Origin: 2-01-FULL-44-17 sp036517175
GTDB taxonomy: Bacteria > Patescibacteriota > Minisyncoccia > 2-02-FULL-40-12 > IGHO2-01-FULL-4-A
Length of the DNA: 11,529 nucleotides
Reading direction: 5' to 3'
Assembly (NCBI GenBank): GCA_036517175.1
Contig: DATDXQ010000023.1
Span: forward strand, 1 to 11,529
Under the pieces are notes generated by a model. The model ran no database searches and was not told the origin of the DNA. It worked only from the letters and a program-made list of their open reading frames with translations. The position numbers were made by a program, and so were the translations under genes. Shown piece by piece: positions 5,965-11,529 of this stretch; position 1 is the stretch's first letter, and each line of letters begins with the position of its first letter.

Positions 5965-6432
5965 TTATATTATTTTATGATACTCTTCTTTATATGTATC
6001 CGGATGACCATCCTTATCCAAGTTAAGTAAAACTAGCCATGAGGGCTTAAACTTAAACACCGCAAATTCTGAATTTGGTAACTGCAAAACAGGCCAATAA
6101 TGAGAGCCCCTCAGGTCGGCATTAATGGACAAGAACTTAATTATTTCCTGCTGTTCTTTGGGATCCTCGACCAATTGAGCCGCCCCACCACCTTGAATGG
6201 TTATGGCAGCTGGACCAATGCCTACAGTTAAGCCAAGATTGGAATTCTGCATCAGGTTGGAAAATTTGCGTGAAGTTCTGGAAGTCAAAAAATAAAAATT
6301 TAGGTCGTCATCACTTATGTAATATACAGCCGATGCCTGCGGTTTATCATCAGAAGAAACTGTGGCTATTACTGCCACATTGTTATTCCTTAGAAAATTA
6401 AGGACTTCTTGTTTTAATTGAGGATTCTCCAT
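5965..6432 (-). CDS. Pyridoxamine-5'-phosphate-oxidase-fold (split-barrel) flavin- or F420-type protein
   Basis: A 155-aa split-barrel protein. The order NFLRNNNVAVIATVS, KPQASAVYYIS, LNFYFLTSRTSRKFSNLMQN and VGIGPAAITIQGGGAAQLV is the PNPOx-like pattern, which binds FMN, F420 or heme-type cofactors. It ends with FKFKPSWLVLLNLD, also usual for this family. True PdxH function is unlikely, because the protein is short and lacks the PdxH C-terminal region. The ATG at 6432-6430 shares one base with the TAA of the response regulator (TAATG), which supports this start. An upstream in-frame TTG at 6483 would add 17 residues but overlap the regulator by 52 nt, so it was not used. The cofactor and substrate cannot be told from the sequence. 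In the operon it may serve as a redox partner or sensor output. Confidence 0.83.
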   Translation of the reverse strand: MENPQLKQEVLNFLRNNNVAVIATVSSDDKPQASAVYYISDDDLNFYFLTSRTSRKFSNLMQNSNLGLTVGIGPAAITIQGGGAAQLVEDPKEQQEIIKFLSINADLRGSHYWPVLQLPNSEFAVFKFKPSWLVLLNLDKDGHPDTYKEEYHKII

Positions 6433-6845
6433 TATTCTAAAAATTTCTGTTTTATCTTGGAAATTATTCCCTCCGTACTCCAATCTGATTTTACCAAAAA
6501 ATCAGTCACACCCAAAGTACTAGCTTCACTTACAATAGCAGGATCACTCAGGGCCGACAATATAATCACCCTGGCTGTCTTGCCCCACTCGTACTGACGA
6601 AGGGTTTTAAGCAGTTGCATTCCACCCATTTTTGGCAAAAGCAAATCTAGCATTATCAAATCGGGGTGGCGGCTCAGAGCAATAGACAAAGCGCTCTCCC
6701 CATCTTCTGCCTCTATAACCATGAACCCCTCCGATCTTATGGCTTCTACCAAAGACAATCTCAGTGACCCATCTTCTTCAATTAACAAAATTGTGCCCCT
6801 AGATGGCTCCCGAACGTGTCCTTCCGCTATGTTATATCTAGTCAT
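6432..6845 (-). CDS. Single-domain response regulator (receiver only)
   Basis: A 137-aa CheY-like receiver without an output domain. Key residues are present: acidic pair E24/D25 in LLIEEDG, phospho-acceptor D67 in LIMLDLLLPKMGG, S97 in VIILSALSD and K119 in DFLVKSD. The first 17 residues (MTRYNIAEGHVREPSRG) precede the fold and are unassigned. The gene follows the histidine kinase by 7 nt and is probably its partner. Without a DNA-binding domain it must act through protein contacts or as a phosphate sink or relay. The neighbouring flavin-fold gene is translationally coupled to it (TAATG), so their products are probably made in similar amounts. No Shine-Dalgarno site is visible before the ATG. 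Confidence 0.9.
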   Translation of the reverse strand: MTRYNIAEGHVREPSRGTILLIEEDGSLRLSLVEAIRSEGFMVIEAEDGESALSIALSRHPDLIMLDLLLPKMGGMQLLKTLRQYEWGKTARVIILSALSDPAIVSEASTLGVTDFLVKSDWSTEGIISKIKQKFLE

Positions 6846-6852
6846 AAAATAT

Positions 6853-8442
6853 TTAGCTATTTACAATAGGTATCTTAACATAAAAAGTTGTGCCTTGCCC
6901 CGATGCACTTTCAAACCAAAGACCCCAGCCAAAATTATCACAAATTGTTTTTATTATGAACAATCCCAAACCAGTGCCCTTCTCTTTTATTTTCTGGGCG
7001 GTATCAGAACGGAAAAACTTAGAAAATATTTTTGACTTATCTGCTTCTTTGATCTCTGGTCCATTGTTGTAGCAAGAGAAAAACCAACCATCCGATTCCT
7101 TCTTCAACTCCAAATCCACTCTTCCGGCATCTCGGTCTGAATATTCAGCCGCGTTATAAATAAGGTTAGCAAAAACCTGAATTACCATAGGCTTGTTAGT
7201 CATAAGAGAAAAGTCTCCCCCCTCAGACTGAAAAGAAAACTCAACCCCAGGATTAGCAACCTTCACTTCTTTGATTATCAAATCTATCTCTGACCTCAAA
7301 TCAAAATCTTCCTTACTCATATCCTTGCGCCCGATTCTAGACAACACCAAAAGGTCCGCCACAAAATTTGCCAATCCCTTATTCTGTTTATATATTTCTT
7401 CCACCTTCTTCTTGTCGTCTTCAGAAAGGTTTGGGCTCCTAGACAAAAGTTCTATAATCCAACTTATGCCCGCAAGCGGGTTGCGGAGCTGATGACCAAT
7501 TATTGATATGAACTCCTCTCTAAATTGTTCCTTTTTCTTTTTGTCAGTGATTTCAGGCTCAATAGCCATGAAAAACTTTATATTTCCTGCCTCATCAAGC
7601 ACTGGGGTAATATATGTTTCCTGCCAATATTCGGTTCCGTCTTTTTTAACATTTTTTACCTCTCCAGCAAAAGGCTTTTTTTCATTTTTTATTGTATTCC
7701 ATAAATCACGATAAAATTCTTCTGGCATGTGACCGCCCCAAAGATCATTCGGATGTTTCCCAATTATTTCTTCAGTGGTGTAGCCTGTTAATTTCTCCCA
7801 AGCCTTATTGGCAAAAATTATTTCTGCATCAGGTGTTGTTATTAACATTGCCTGCTCGGAGGACAATATATTCATCTGCAGCAAGTCCATTCTCTCCTCA
7901 AGCAAGTCCATTGACTTTTCAACTAGTCCAGTGATTGCAGACTCCTTGAGATTGGTCCATTGAAGTTCTGATTCTGGCAAAGTTGGCGGTAATTCAGTAA
8001 AAAACTTAATCATGTCAGAACGACTTATTATTCCGACTAATTTTTTATTTTCATCTACCACGGGTATCGGATTAACTTTGTGGTGCTGAGAAAAAGCAGC
8101 AATAGTTTCTTCCAAGGTAGCATATTCTCTAAGAGTCATCGGATCACTGTTCATTAGATTCCCGACCTTAAGCTTGCTTATGGCCTCAATCTCTTCTTTG
8201 GCGCCATCATCGGGAGCAACATGACGTAATATCCTCTGGAGGGTAGGTAGATGAGTAGCTGAGTCTATGTTTACAAGGTCATATTCAGTCAATATACCGA
8301 CCAAAACTTTATTTTTATCGACAACAGGTAATCCATTAAACCTGTTCTTATACAACAACTTGGAGGCATCAGAAATAGATGTGTCAGGAGAAATAGTAAC
8401 GACCTCCTTGGTCATTATGTCTTTTGCAATTTTAGGATTCAT
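6853..8442 (-). CDS. Soluble hybrid-sensor histidine kinase: CBS-CBS-PAS-HisKA-HATPase
   Basis: A 529-aa sensor kinase without membrane segments, so it senses a cytosolic signal. Domains in order: CBS motif 1 (about 5-60; AKDIMTKEVVTISPD, GLPVVD, LVGILTEYDL), CBS motif 2 (about 92-150; VGNLMNSDP, PIPVVDENKKLVGIISRSD), a short helical linker (165-190), PAS domain with PAC-like end (about 192-303; SEQAMLITTPDAEIIFANKAW, then TGYTTEEIIGK), HisKA with phospho-acceptor His317 in IGHQLRNPLAG, and HATPase with N430 (NLIYNAAEYSD), NNGPE (459-463), IFSKFFRSD and GTGLGLFI (489-496). CBS pairs commonly bind AMP, ATP or related adenosine ligands, so energy charge is a possible signal; PAS may bind a redox cofactor, which the sequence does not show. 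It overlaps the VKOR gene by 11 nt and precedes the receiver gene by 7 nt, tying signalling to disulfide chemistry. Confidence 0.93.
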   Translation of the reverse strand: MNPKIAKDIMTKEVVTISPDTSISDASKLLYKNRFNGLPVVDKNKVLVGILTEYDLVNIDSATHLPTLQRILRHVAPDDGAKEEIEAISKLKVGNLMNSDPMTLREYATLEETIAAFSQHHKVNPIPVVDENKKLVGIISRSDMIKFFTELPPTLPESELQWTNLKESAITGLVEKSMDLLEERMDLLQMNILSSEQAMLITTPDAEIIFANKAWEKLTGYTTEEIIGKHPNDLWGGHMPEEFYRDLWNTIKNEKKPFAGEVKNVKKDGTEYWQETYITPVLDEAGNIKFFMAIEPEITDKKKKEQFREEFISIIGHQLRNPLAGISWIIELLSRSPNLSEDDKKKVEEIYKQNKGLANFVADLLVLSRIGRKDMSKEDFDLRSEIDLIIKEVKVANPGVEFSFQSEGGDFSLMTNKPMVIQVFANLIYNAAEYSDRDAGRVDLELKKESDGWFFSCYNNGPEIKEADKSKIFSKFFRSDTAQKIKEKGTGLGLFIIKTICDNFGWGLWFESASGQGTTFYVKIPIVNS

Positions 8443-8866
8443 TTTGTTTATAGATATAGAGAGAAGATAAAAATAGCACAGCAGAGGCTATGCCTGAAAA
8501 AATGCAATATAAACAGAAGGCATGCAAAATAAAAATTTGGGCGTACAAAAACCAAATTGACATAGCAAACCCGACGCAGATCAATGCAAAAGCCATCTTA
8601 AAAAAAGCCTTACGCCCGTTATCTTTATAAGCCAGGCTCAAAATGAAAACTGATAAATAATACATGGCCCCAAGCAGCGCAACTGGAACACCTAAAATTT
8701 TGGAGTATTTACTGGTTGTTACATAATCACAGCCGTCTAGAAAAGAACATGGAATCGGGCCACCGGTAAAAAATTTAACAGCCAAAAAAGCGGCATCAAT
8801 GAAACCGATAAAACTGAGGGCTATTATCAAATAAACAAACGGACTATTTTTGAATGAGTTGCTCAA
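8432..8866 (-). CDS. Vitamin K epoxide reductase (VKOR)-family disulfide-generating membrane protein
   Basis: A 144-aa protein with four hydrophobic segments, the bacterial VKOR core that reoxidises a DsbA-like partner and passes electrons to quinone. The loop cysteines C40 and C46 (PIPCSFLDGCDYVTTSKYS), the following ILGVPVALLG segment and the active-site CLYC (C118, C121) in the last helix region are all present. A fifth Cys (C97) lies in a membrane segment. No fused thioredoxin domain is found, unlike some bacterial VKORs; the partner is the separate DsbA-like gene just upstream, which it overlaps by 23 nt. At its 3' end it overlaps the kinase gene by 11 nt. Such overlaps imply translational coupling. 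Confidence 0.93.
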   Translation of the reverse strand: MSNSFKNSPFVYLIIALSFIGFIDAAFLAVKFFTGGPIPCSFLDGCDYVTTSKYSKILGVPVALLGAMYYLSVFILSLAYKDNGRKAFFKMAFALICVGFAMSIWFLYAQIFILHAFCLYCIFSGIASAVLFLSSLYIYKQNES

Positions 8867-9452
8867 AGATTGATTTGAATTCTTCGTAACTGCCTGGATT
8901 ATTTATTTTTTTACCATTAATAAAGAAGGTTGGCGTACTGTTAACTCCCAGCCCAACACCCTCGGCATATTCTGAGGAAACCTTCTTCTTAATCTCTGAT
9001 GAATTATAGTCAGCCACAAAAGTGTCGATATTGAGATCAAGTGATTGAGCATATTTTTTAAAAATTTCTAAAGGCTTCTCTGAATTAGCCCATTCATTCT
9101 GGCCACTGAAAAGAAGAATATCCATTTCCCAAAACTTTCCCTGATTTCTGGCAGCCTCTGCAGCATAGGCCGAGGGTTCTGCATTCTTGTGCTGCTTAAG
9201 AGGAAAATGCTTATAGGCAAACTCTATTCTGCCTGCATATTCTTCTTTTAGAGTCATCAGGATTGGATTATAGGCCGCACAAGCCGGACACTGGAAATCA
9301 CCATATTCCAAAAACTTTATACCCTGTGATGTGTCTATGTCTGATGGCAAGGTTATCTGACCACCTTGGTTTGACTTGGTTCCAAGATAAACCAGACCAA
9401 ACATGACACCGACAATAACAATTACTCCTATGATTGTGAATTTATAATTCAT
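8844..9452 (-). CDS. Membrane-anchored DsbA-like thiol oxidoreductase
   Basis: A 202-aa thioredoxin-fold protein with an N-terminal membrane anchor (residues 6-24) and an exported catalytic domain. The active site is C55-P-A-C58 in LEYGDFQCPACAAYNP, and cis-Pro174 lies in VNSTPTFFING; these are the features of DsbA/thioredoxin-4 family oxidases, including patescibacterial and actinobacterial forms. It would introduce disulfides into exported proteins and be reoxidised by the VKOR encoded next (23-nt overlap). It has no further cysteines. It is the first gene of the seven-gene operon; its ATG lies 7 nt from the -10 box, so its mRNA is probably leaderless. Candidate substrates in this window are the surface protein at 2295-4148 and the exported protein at 298-909. 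Confidence 0.93.
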   Translation of the reverse strand: MNYKFTIIGVIVIVGVMFGLVYLGTKSNQGGQITLPSDIDTSQGIKFLEYGDFQCPACAAYNPILMTLKEEYAGRIEFAYKHFPLKQHKNAEPSAYAAEAARNQGKFWEMDILLFSGQNEWANSEKPLEIFKKYAQSLDLNIDTFVADYNSSEIKKKVSSEYAEGVGLGVNSTPTFFINGKKINNPGSYEEFKSIFEQLIQK

Positions 9453-9458
9453 TTTTTT

Positions 9459-9488
9459 ATTGTACCAAATTTTAGCAACATTTGTCCA
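9459..9488 (-). promoter_or_regulatory. Promoter of the DsbA-VKOR-kinase operon, probably leaderless
   Basis: On the minus strand TGGACA (9488-9483), an 18-nt spacer and TACAAT (9464-9459) with an extended TGG just before the -10. Only six A separate the -10 box from the ATG at 9452, so transcription should begin at or next to the start codon. Confidence 0.65.
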
Positions 9489-9522
9489 CCAAGTGACATT
9501 GCTATTAAATTCTATCCCAACC

Positions 9523-9531
9523 TGCTATAAT
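9523..9531 (+). promoter_or_regulatory. Extended -10 promoter of the 71-aa membrane protein
   Basis: TGCTATAAT is a perfect extended -10 element (TGnTATAAT). No good -35 lies at 17 nt upstream. The expected start near 9538 gives only about 3 nt of leader before ATG 9541, and no Shine-Dalgarno site is present, which fits leaderless initiation. Confidence 0.65.
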
Positions 9532-9540
9532 CTAACAATA

Positions 9541-9756
9541 ATGGTCCACAGAAAACTCCTTCCGTACTTCTTCAAAAATATAAGCATCGTACTGGCCCTG
9601 GTTTTGATATGGCGAGGAACTTGGTATTGTCTTGATTATTTGGATGACCTGATGTTTGGGGGCTCACACTATTTTTCGGCCACTGTTGGCATAGTTATTG
9701 GTTTACTCATATTGTATATACCGGATAAGGACTTAAAAGAAATAGAGAAACTCTAA
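9541..9756 (+). CDS. Small two-helix membrane protein, function unknown
   Basis: A 71-aa protein with hydrophobic segments at about 14-30 (ISIVLALVLIWRGTWY) and 45-60 (ATVGIVIGLLILYI), a central acidic DYLDDLMFGGSHYF loop and the end PDKDLKEIEKL. The pattern IWRGxWYxLDYxD and FGGSH is one I associate with a small conserved membrane protein of Patescibacteria; no function is known to me. Start ATG 9541 was chosen because it follows the extended -10 by 9 nt. An earlier in-frame TTG at 9460 would place the promoter inside the gene. It is divergent from the redox operon, with promoters 60 nt apart. Confidence 0.78.
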   Translation: MVHRKLLPYFFKNISIVLALVLIWRGTWYCLDYLDDLMFGGSHYFSATVGIVIGLLILYIPDKDLKEIEKL

Positions 9757-9798
9757 ACCCCGAACTTGCATTGCATATAAAACAAGAAATGTTATTGC

Positions 9799-9827
9799 TT
9801 GACTTATACCAAATATCGTGCTATATA
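9799..9827 (+). promoter_or_regulatory. Promoter upstream of the interrupted gene
   Basis: TTGACT (9799-9804), a 17-nt spacer, and TATATA (9822-9827) preceded by TGC as an extended -10. This leaves a leader of about 19 nt to ATG 9853, which has GGGGG 6 nt upstream. A good promoter and ribosome site at the head of a broken frame suggest the break is recent, programmed or a sequencing error. Confidence 0.65.
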
Positions 9828-9852
9828 CTTATCAGATTCTTTGGGGGCTAGA

Positions 9853-10386
9853 ATGAGAACAAGCAAACGACAGGTACCCGTACCCAAGATAACAGTTTTT
9901 AATTCTCTACACTTGGATTTGGAAAGATTTATAATGGTCTTTCTAAAAGTTGAATTATAATTTGGCCCGCCTGATAAAAAAATTCCTCTGGAAGAAGCTA
10001 GGTTTCTAAAAATCCTTGATAGTTTTAGGCCTCGTTTTTTTATAAAAATCAGAATCGAACCCAAAACTGAAATTCAAGAATTTACTGAAAAAGAAATGAT
10101 TGAGATCGCAGAATTTATTGTGAATGAGGAGTACTTGGATCCCTTTCGTAAGTTTTTCAAAAGAGCATTAGCGTTTGGCGATCTCGACTGCCATTGTACT
10201 GTCCTTGACTATATCTTCCAACCAGGATTAGAAGTTCAGGTAACTGGCAAACACAATGTTGGACCTCGGATTACAGAGGAGCATCCGATTGATCAGATAC
10301 TCGATTTTTTTCAGTTTAGTCCGGAAGCTGAGACTAGAATTTCCAACTCTCCTTATGCAAAAAGGTTGGCCAAACTACTGACATAA
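9853..10386 (+). pseudogene. Gene of unknown function broken by one in-frame TAA
   Basis: From ATG 9853 the frame reads 35 codons (MRTSKRQVPVPKITVFNSL, ending FLKVEL), hits TAA at 9958-9960, and continues in the same frame without another stop for 141 codons to TAA 10384-10386. The codons just after the stop (FGPPDKKIPLEEARFL, then FRPRFFIKIRIEP) look like true protein and contain no ATG, GTG or TTG before 10096, so the part before 10096 could only be made by reading through. Without the stop the product would be 177 aa. It has no signal peptide or membrane segment, and the family was not recognised. The 19-nt leader with a GGGGG site and a good promoter mark 9853 as the original start. A point mutation, assembly error or stop read-through are all possible. 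Confidence 0.6.
10096..10386 (+). CDS. Downstream open part of the interrupted gene, hypothetical protein
   Basis: A 96-aa frame from the first ATG after the in-frame stop. The sequence is protein-like and probably the conserved core of the original gene: ALAFGDLDCHCTVLDYIF, PGLEVQVTG, then NVGPRITEEHPIDQILDFF. No Shine-Dalgarno site precedes this ATG, and the coding-like sequence upstream of it suggests that it is not the natural start. Family unknown; the product would be cytosolic. Whether it is translated on its own cannot be judged from the sequence. Confidence 0.5.
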   Translation: MIEIAEFIVNEEYLDPFRKFFKRALAFGDLDCHCTVLDYIFQPGLEVQVTGKHNVGPRITEEHPIDQILDFFQFSPEAETRISNSPYAKRLAKLLT

Positions 10387-10405
10387 TATCACACCAATGT
10401 ACCTT

Positions 10406-10427
10406 GCCCCTCTCGCGGGCTTTTTTT
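10406..10427 (+). terminator. Probable intrinsic terminator of the interrupted gene
   Basis: GCCC (10406-10409), a 7-nt loop, GGGC (10417-10420), then seven T. The stem is only 4 bp but all GC, and its place 19 nt after the stop supports the call. Confidence 0.55.
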
Positions 10428-10458
10428 ATTTAGCAAAACAAAAAAAATAAAAAATAAA

Positions 10459-10477
10459 AGCCGAGCTAAGCTCGGCT
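10459..10477 (-). terminator. Intrinsic terminator of the TPM-like gene
   Basis: AGCCGAG, loop CTAAG, CTCGGCT; on the minus strand it is followed by TTTTATTTTTTATTTTTTT. It lies 18 nt beyond the TAA of the minus-strand gene. It could also stop plus-strand transcription (GTTTTTAT on that side). Confidence 0.85.
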
Positions 10478-10495
10478 GTTTTTATAAAATAAGGA

Positions 10496-11529
10496 TTACC
10501 ACTTGCGACTTGCGCCTCCACCGCCAGAACGACCACCACCAAAACCTCCAAAACTACTTTTTGAACTTTTGCTTTTGGTACTGTGACTCCGAGTATGACT
10601 TGTTGAACCACCCAACGCAAAGCCCGTACTATAATTATTTTTGATCTTGTGACGTCTAGCCTCTTCGTCTGCGACATCGGAATCAGCATCCAAAATCATT
10701 TTTTCCAGATTTGCCTCAATCTCTAAAAGAATTGGGTAAACCACCCTCCAATCAGGAGGACTATTTTTCTTTTGAAAAACCCTAACCCCTTCATATTCAA
10801 GTTCCCGAAGTTTAATAGCATTCAACAGCCCCGAACGAACTTCGGGTCTTGATACTGAAACCTTAGATCTCGCAATCAAACCTGGAAGACTCGCAAGAAG
10901 AACCGGTCCCTTTTCCCTGGCTTCCTTGGCTTTGGCTATATCAGTCAAGACGCCGGACTTAACTTTATCTAATCCCTCGGATGCCTCTTTCAAAACACTA
11001 TTCACCTTCAACCAATTAACGAGTCTTTCTTTTAACAAATTATTGGCATCTCTATATAATTGCCGTGAAGAATTATATAAGTCCAGAGTTGCTTCGCTAA
11101 CATCAACATGCCCAACACCACCGTAATTGGGATTATCCAATACATTTATTACTTCTGGTAGTGTGTCAAACAAACGATTGGACTCGAACCTCGCTATTGA
11201 AATTTCATTAATACGGTTAGTGATTCTCTTAAGCAATGATGTTAAATCCATCACCGGCTCTGCAAGCTTTTCAATCTTGCTGTGATCATCATGCGCCGAA
11301 TCAGCAGATAGCAATCCCTGCAAAACAATAATATCTGACAAACACCCATACCGATTATCATCGAAGCCATCAACTTCTTTTTTTAAATAATCCCAAGCTT
11401 CCTGTGCGTTGCTATCTCTTAACATTTGAAAGCTGTTCATAATTAAGAGCCCATCAGATTCAATAGCCTCCAAACTCGCACGAAGTTCATTTAGCGTGGT
11501 TACATTTTTCAAATGAAGTTCTTTTTTAT
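10496..11529 (-). CDS. TPM/YgcG-like protein with Gly-rich tail, N-terminus beyond the window
   Basis: At least 343 codons are open from the TAA at 10496 to the right edge. A TTG at 11512 could start a 338-aa protein, but no stop separates it from the edge and no good start is seen, so the gene most likely continues to the right. The visible part is mainly helical (long amphipathic stretches about 1-280 in the 338-aa numbering, with several Leu-rich segments and charged repeats). It ends in a Ser/Lys-rich stretch and the tail SFGGFGGGRSGGGGASRKW. Such FGGFGGG(x)SGGGGASGxW tails are typical of TPM-domain (YgcG-type) envelope proteins, whose TPM domain and signal peptide lie at the N-terminus, here outside the window. 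No membrane helix is seen in the visible part. Assignment rests on the tail alone and is moderate. Confidence 0.65.
   Translation of the reverse strand, partial: KKELHLKNVTTLNELRASLEAIESDGLLIMNSFQMLRDSNAQEAWDYLKKEVDGFDDNRYGCLSDIIVLQGLLSADSAHDDHSKIEKLAEPVMDLTSLLKRITNRINEISIARFESNRLFDTLPEVINVLDNPNYGGVGHVDVSEATLDLYNSSRQLYRDANNLLKERLVNWLKVNSVLKEASEGLDKVKSGVLTDIAKAKEAREKGPVLLASLPGLIARSKVSVSRPEVRSGLLNAIKLRELEYEGVRVFQKKNSPPDWRVVYPILLEIEANLEKMILDADSDVADEEARRHKIKNNYSTGFALGGSTSHTRSHSTKSKSSKSSFGGFGGGRSGGGGASRKW

Noticed and set aside
6433..6483. Upstream TTG start for the PNPOx-fold protein
   Set aside because: It would overlap the response regulator by 52 nt; the TAATG junction at 6430-6434 is a better start.
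9367..9394. Imperfect hairpin (TGGTTT, CTTGG, CCAAG, AAACCA) near the 5' end of the DsbA-like gene
   Set aside because: It has a 2x2 internal mismatch and a 2-nt loop that cannot close as drawn, and no T run; judged a coincidence of coding sequence.
9958..9960. Stop-codon reassignment as the cause of the in-frame stop
   Set aside because: Known patescibacterial recoding uses UGA, not UAA, and TAA ends most genes of this window; genome-wide UAA recoding is therefore unlikely, leaving local read-through, mutation or error.
9804..10064. Minus-strand 86-codon frame
   Set aside because: It runs antisense to the interrupted gene, which has promoter and ribosome site on the plus strand.

Overview
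The window looks like a piece of a Patescibacteria (Candidate Phyla Radiation) genome, probably from the Parcubacteria/Microgenomates side. The evidence is the AT-rich, tightly packed genes, many starts without a good Shine-Dalgarno site, a secreted protein with Thr-Pro linkers and a peptidoglycan-binding tail of a type I associate with these bacteria, a small 'IWRGxWYxLDY' two-helix membrane protein, and a VKOR/DsbA pair. TGA is used as a stop (glycosyltransferase gene), so the UGA=Gly code of Absconditabacteria/Gracilibacteria is unlikely. No tRNA, rRNA, CRISPR array or transposase was seen. The assignment is by resemblance, not by database search.

Left block (1-2300): three minus-strand genes form a likely operon: a processive family-2 glycosyltransferase, an exported membrane-anchored protein that starts on an ATGA overlap, and the start of a secreted protein cut by the window edge. 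Its visible domain matches a domain of the large surface protein that lies divergently to the right. Between the two transcription units (1920-2255) are two perfect sigma-70 type promoters placed back to back, whose -35 boxes form a palindrome.

Surface protein (2295-4148): signal peptide, two beta-rich carbohydrate-binding-like domains, two Thr-Pro linkers that share an exact 65-nt repeat, and a peptidoglycan-binding C-terminus. A strong hairpin terminator follows. Next come a stand-alone C39-like papain-fold protein on the plus strand and, convergent to it, a transglutaminase-like papain-fold protein.

Central operon (9452 down to 4860, minus strand): seven genes with overlaps or gaps of only a few bases: membrane-anchored DsbA-like thiol oxidoreductase, VKOR, a soluble CBS-CBS-PAS histidine kinase, a single-domain response regulator, a pyridoxamine-5'-phosphate-oxidase-fold protein, a DoxX-family membrane protein and the transglutaminase-like protein. 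This couples disulfide formation to a cytosolic two-component system and probable flavin/quinone redox proteins. It is the most interesting candidate system here. The mature surface protein carries six cysteines in three close or domain-flanking pairs, which makes it a plausible substrate of the DsbA/VKOR pair.

Right block (9460-11529): a divergent, nearly leaderless promoter pair serves the operon and a 71-aa two-helix membrane protein. Next is a gene of unknown function with its own promoter that is broken by one in-frame TAA. Last, convergent to it, is the 3' part of a gene whose protein has a TPM/YgcG-like Gly/Ser-rich tail and which runs off the right edge.
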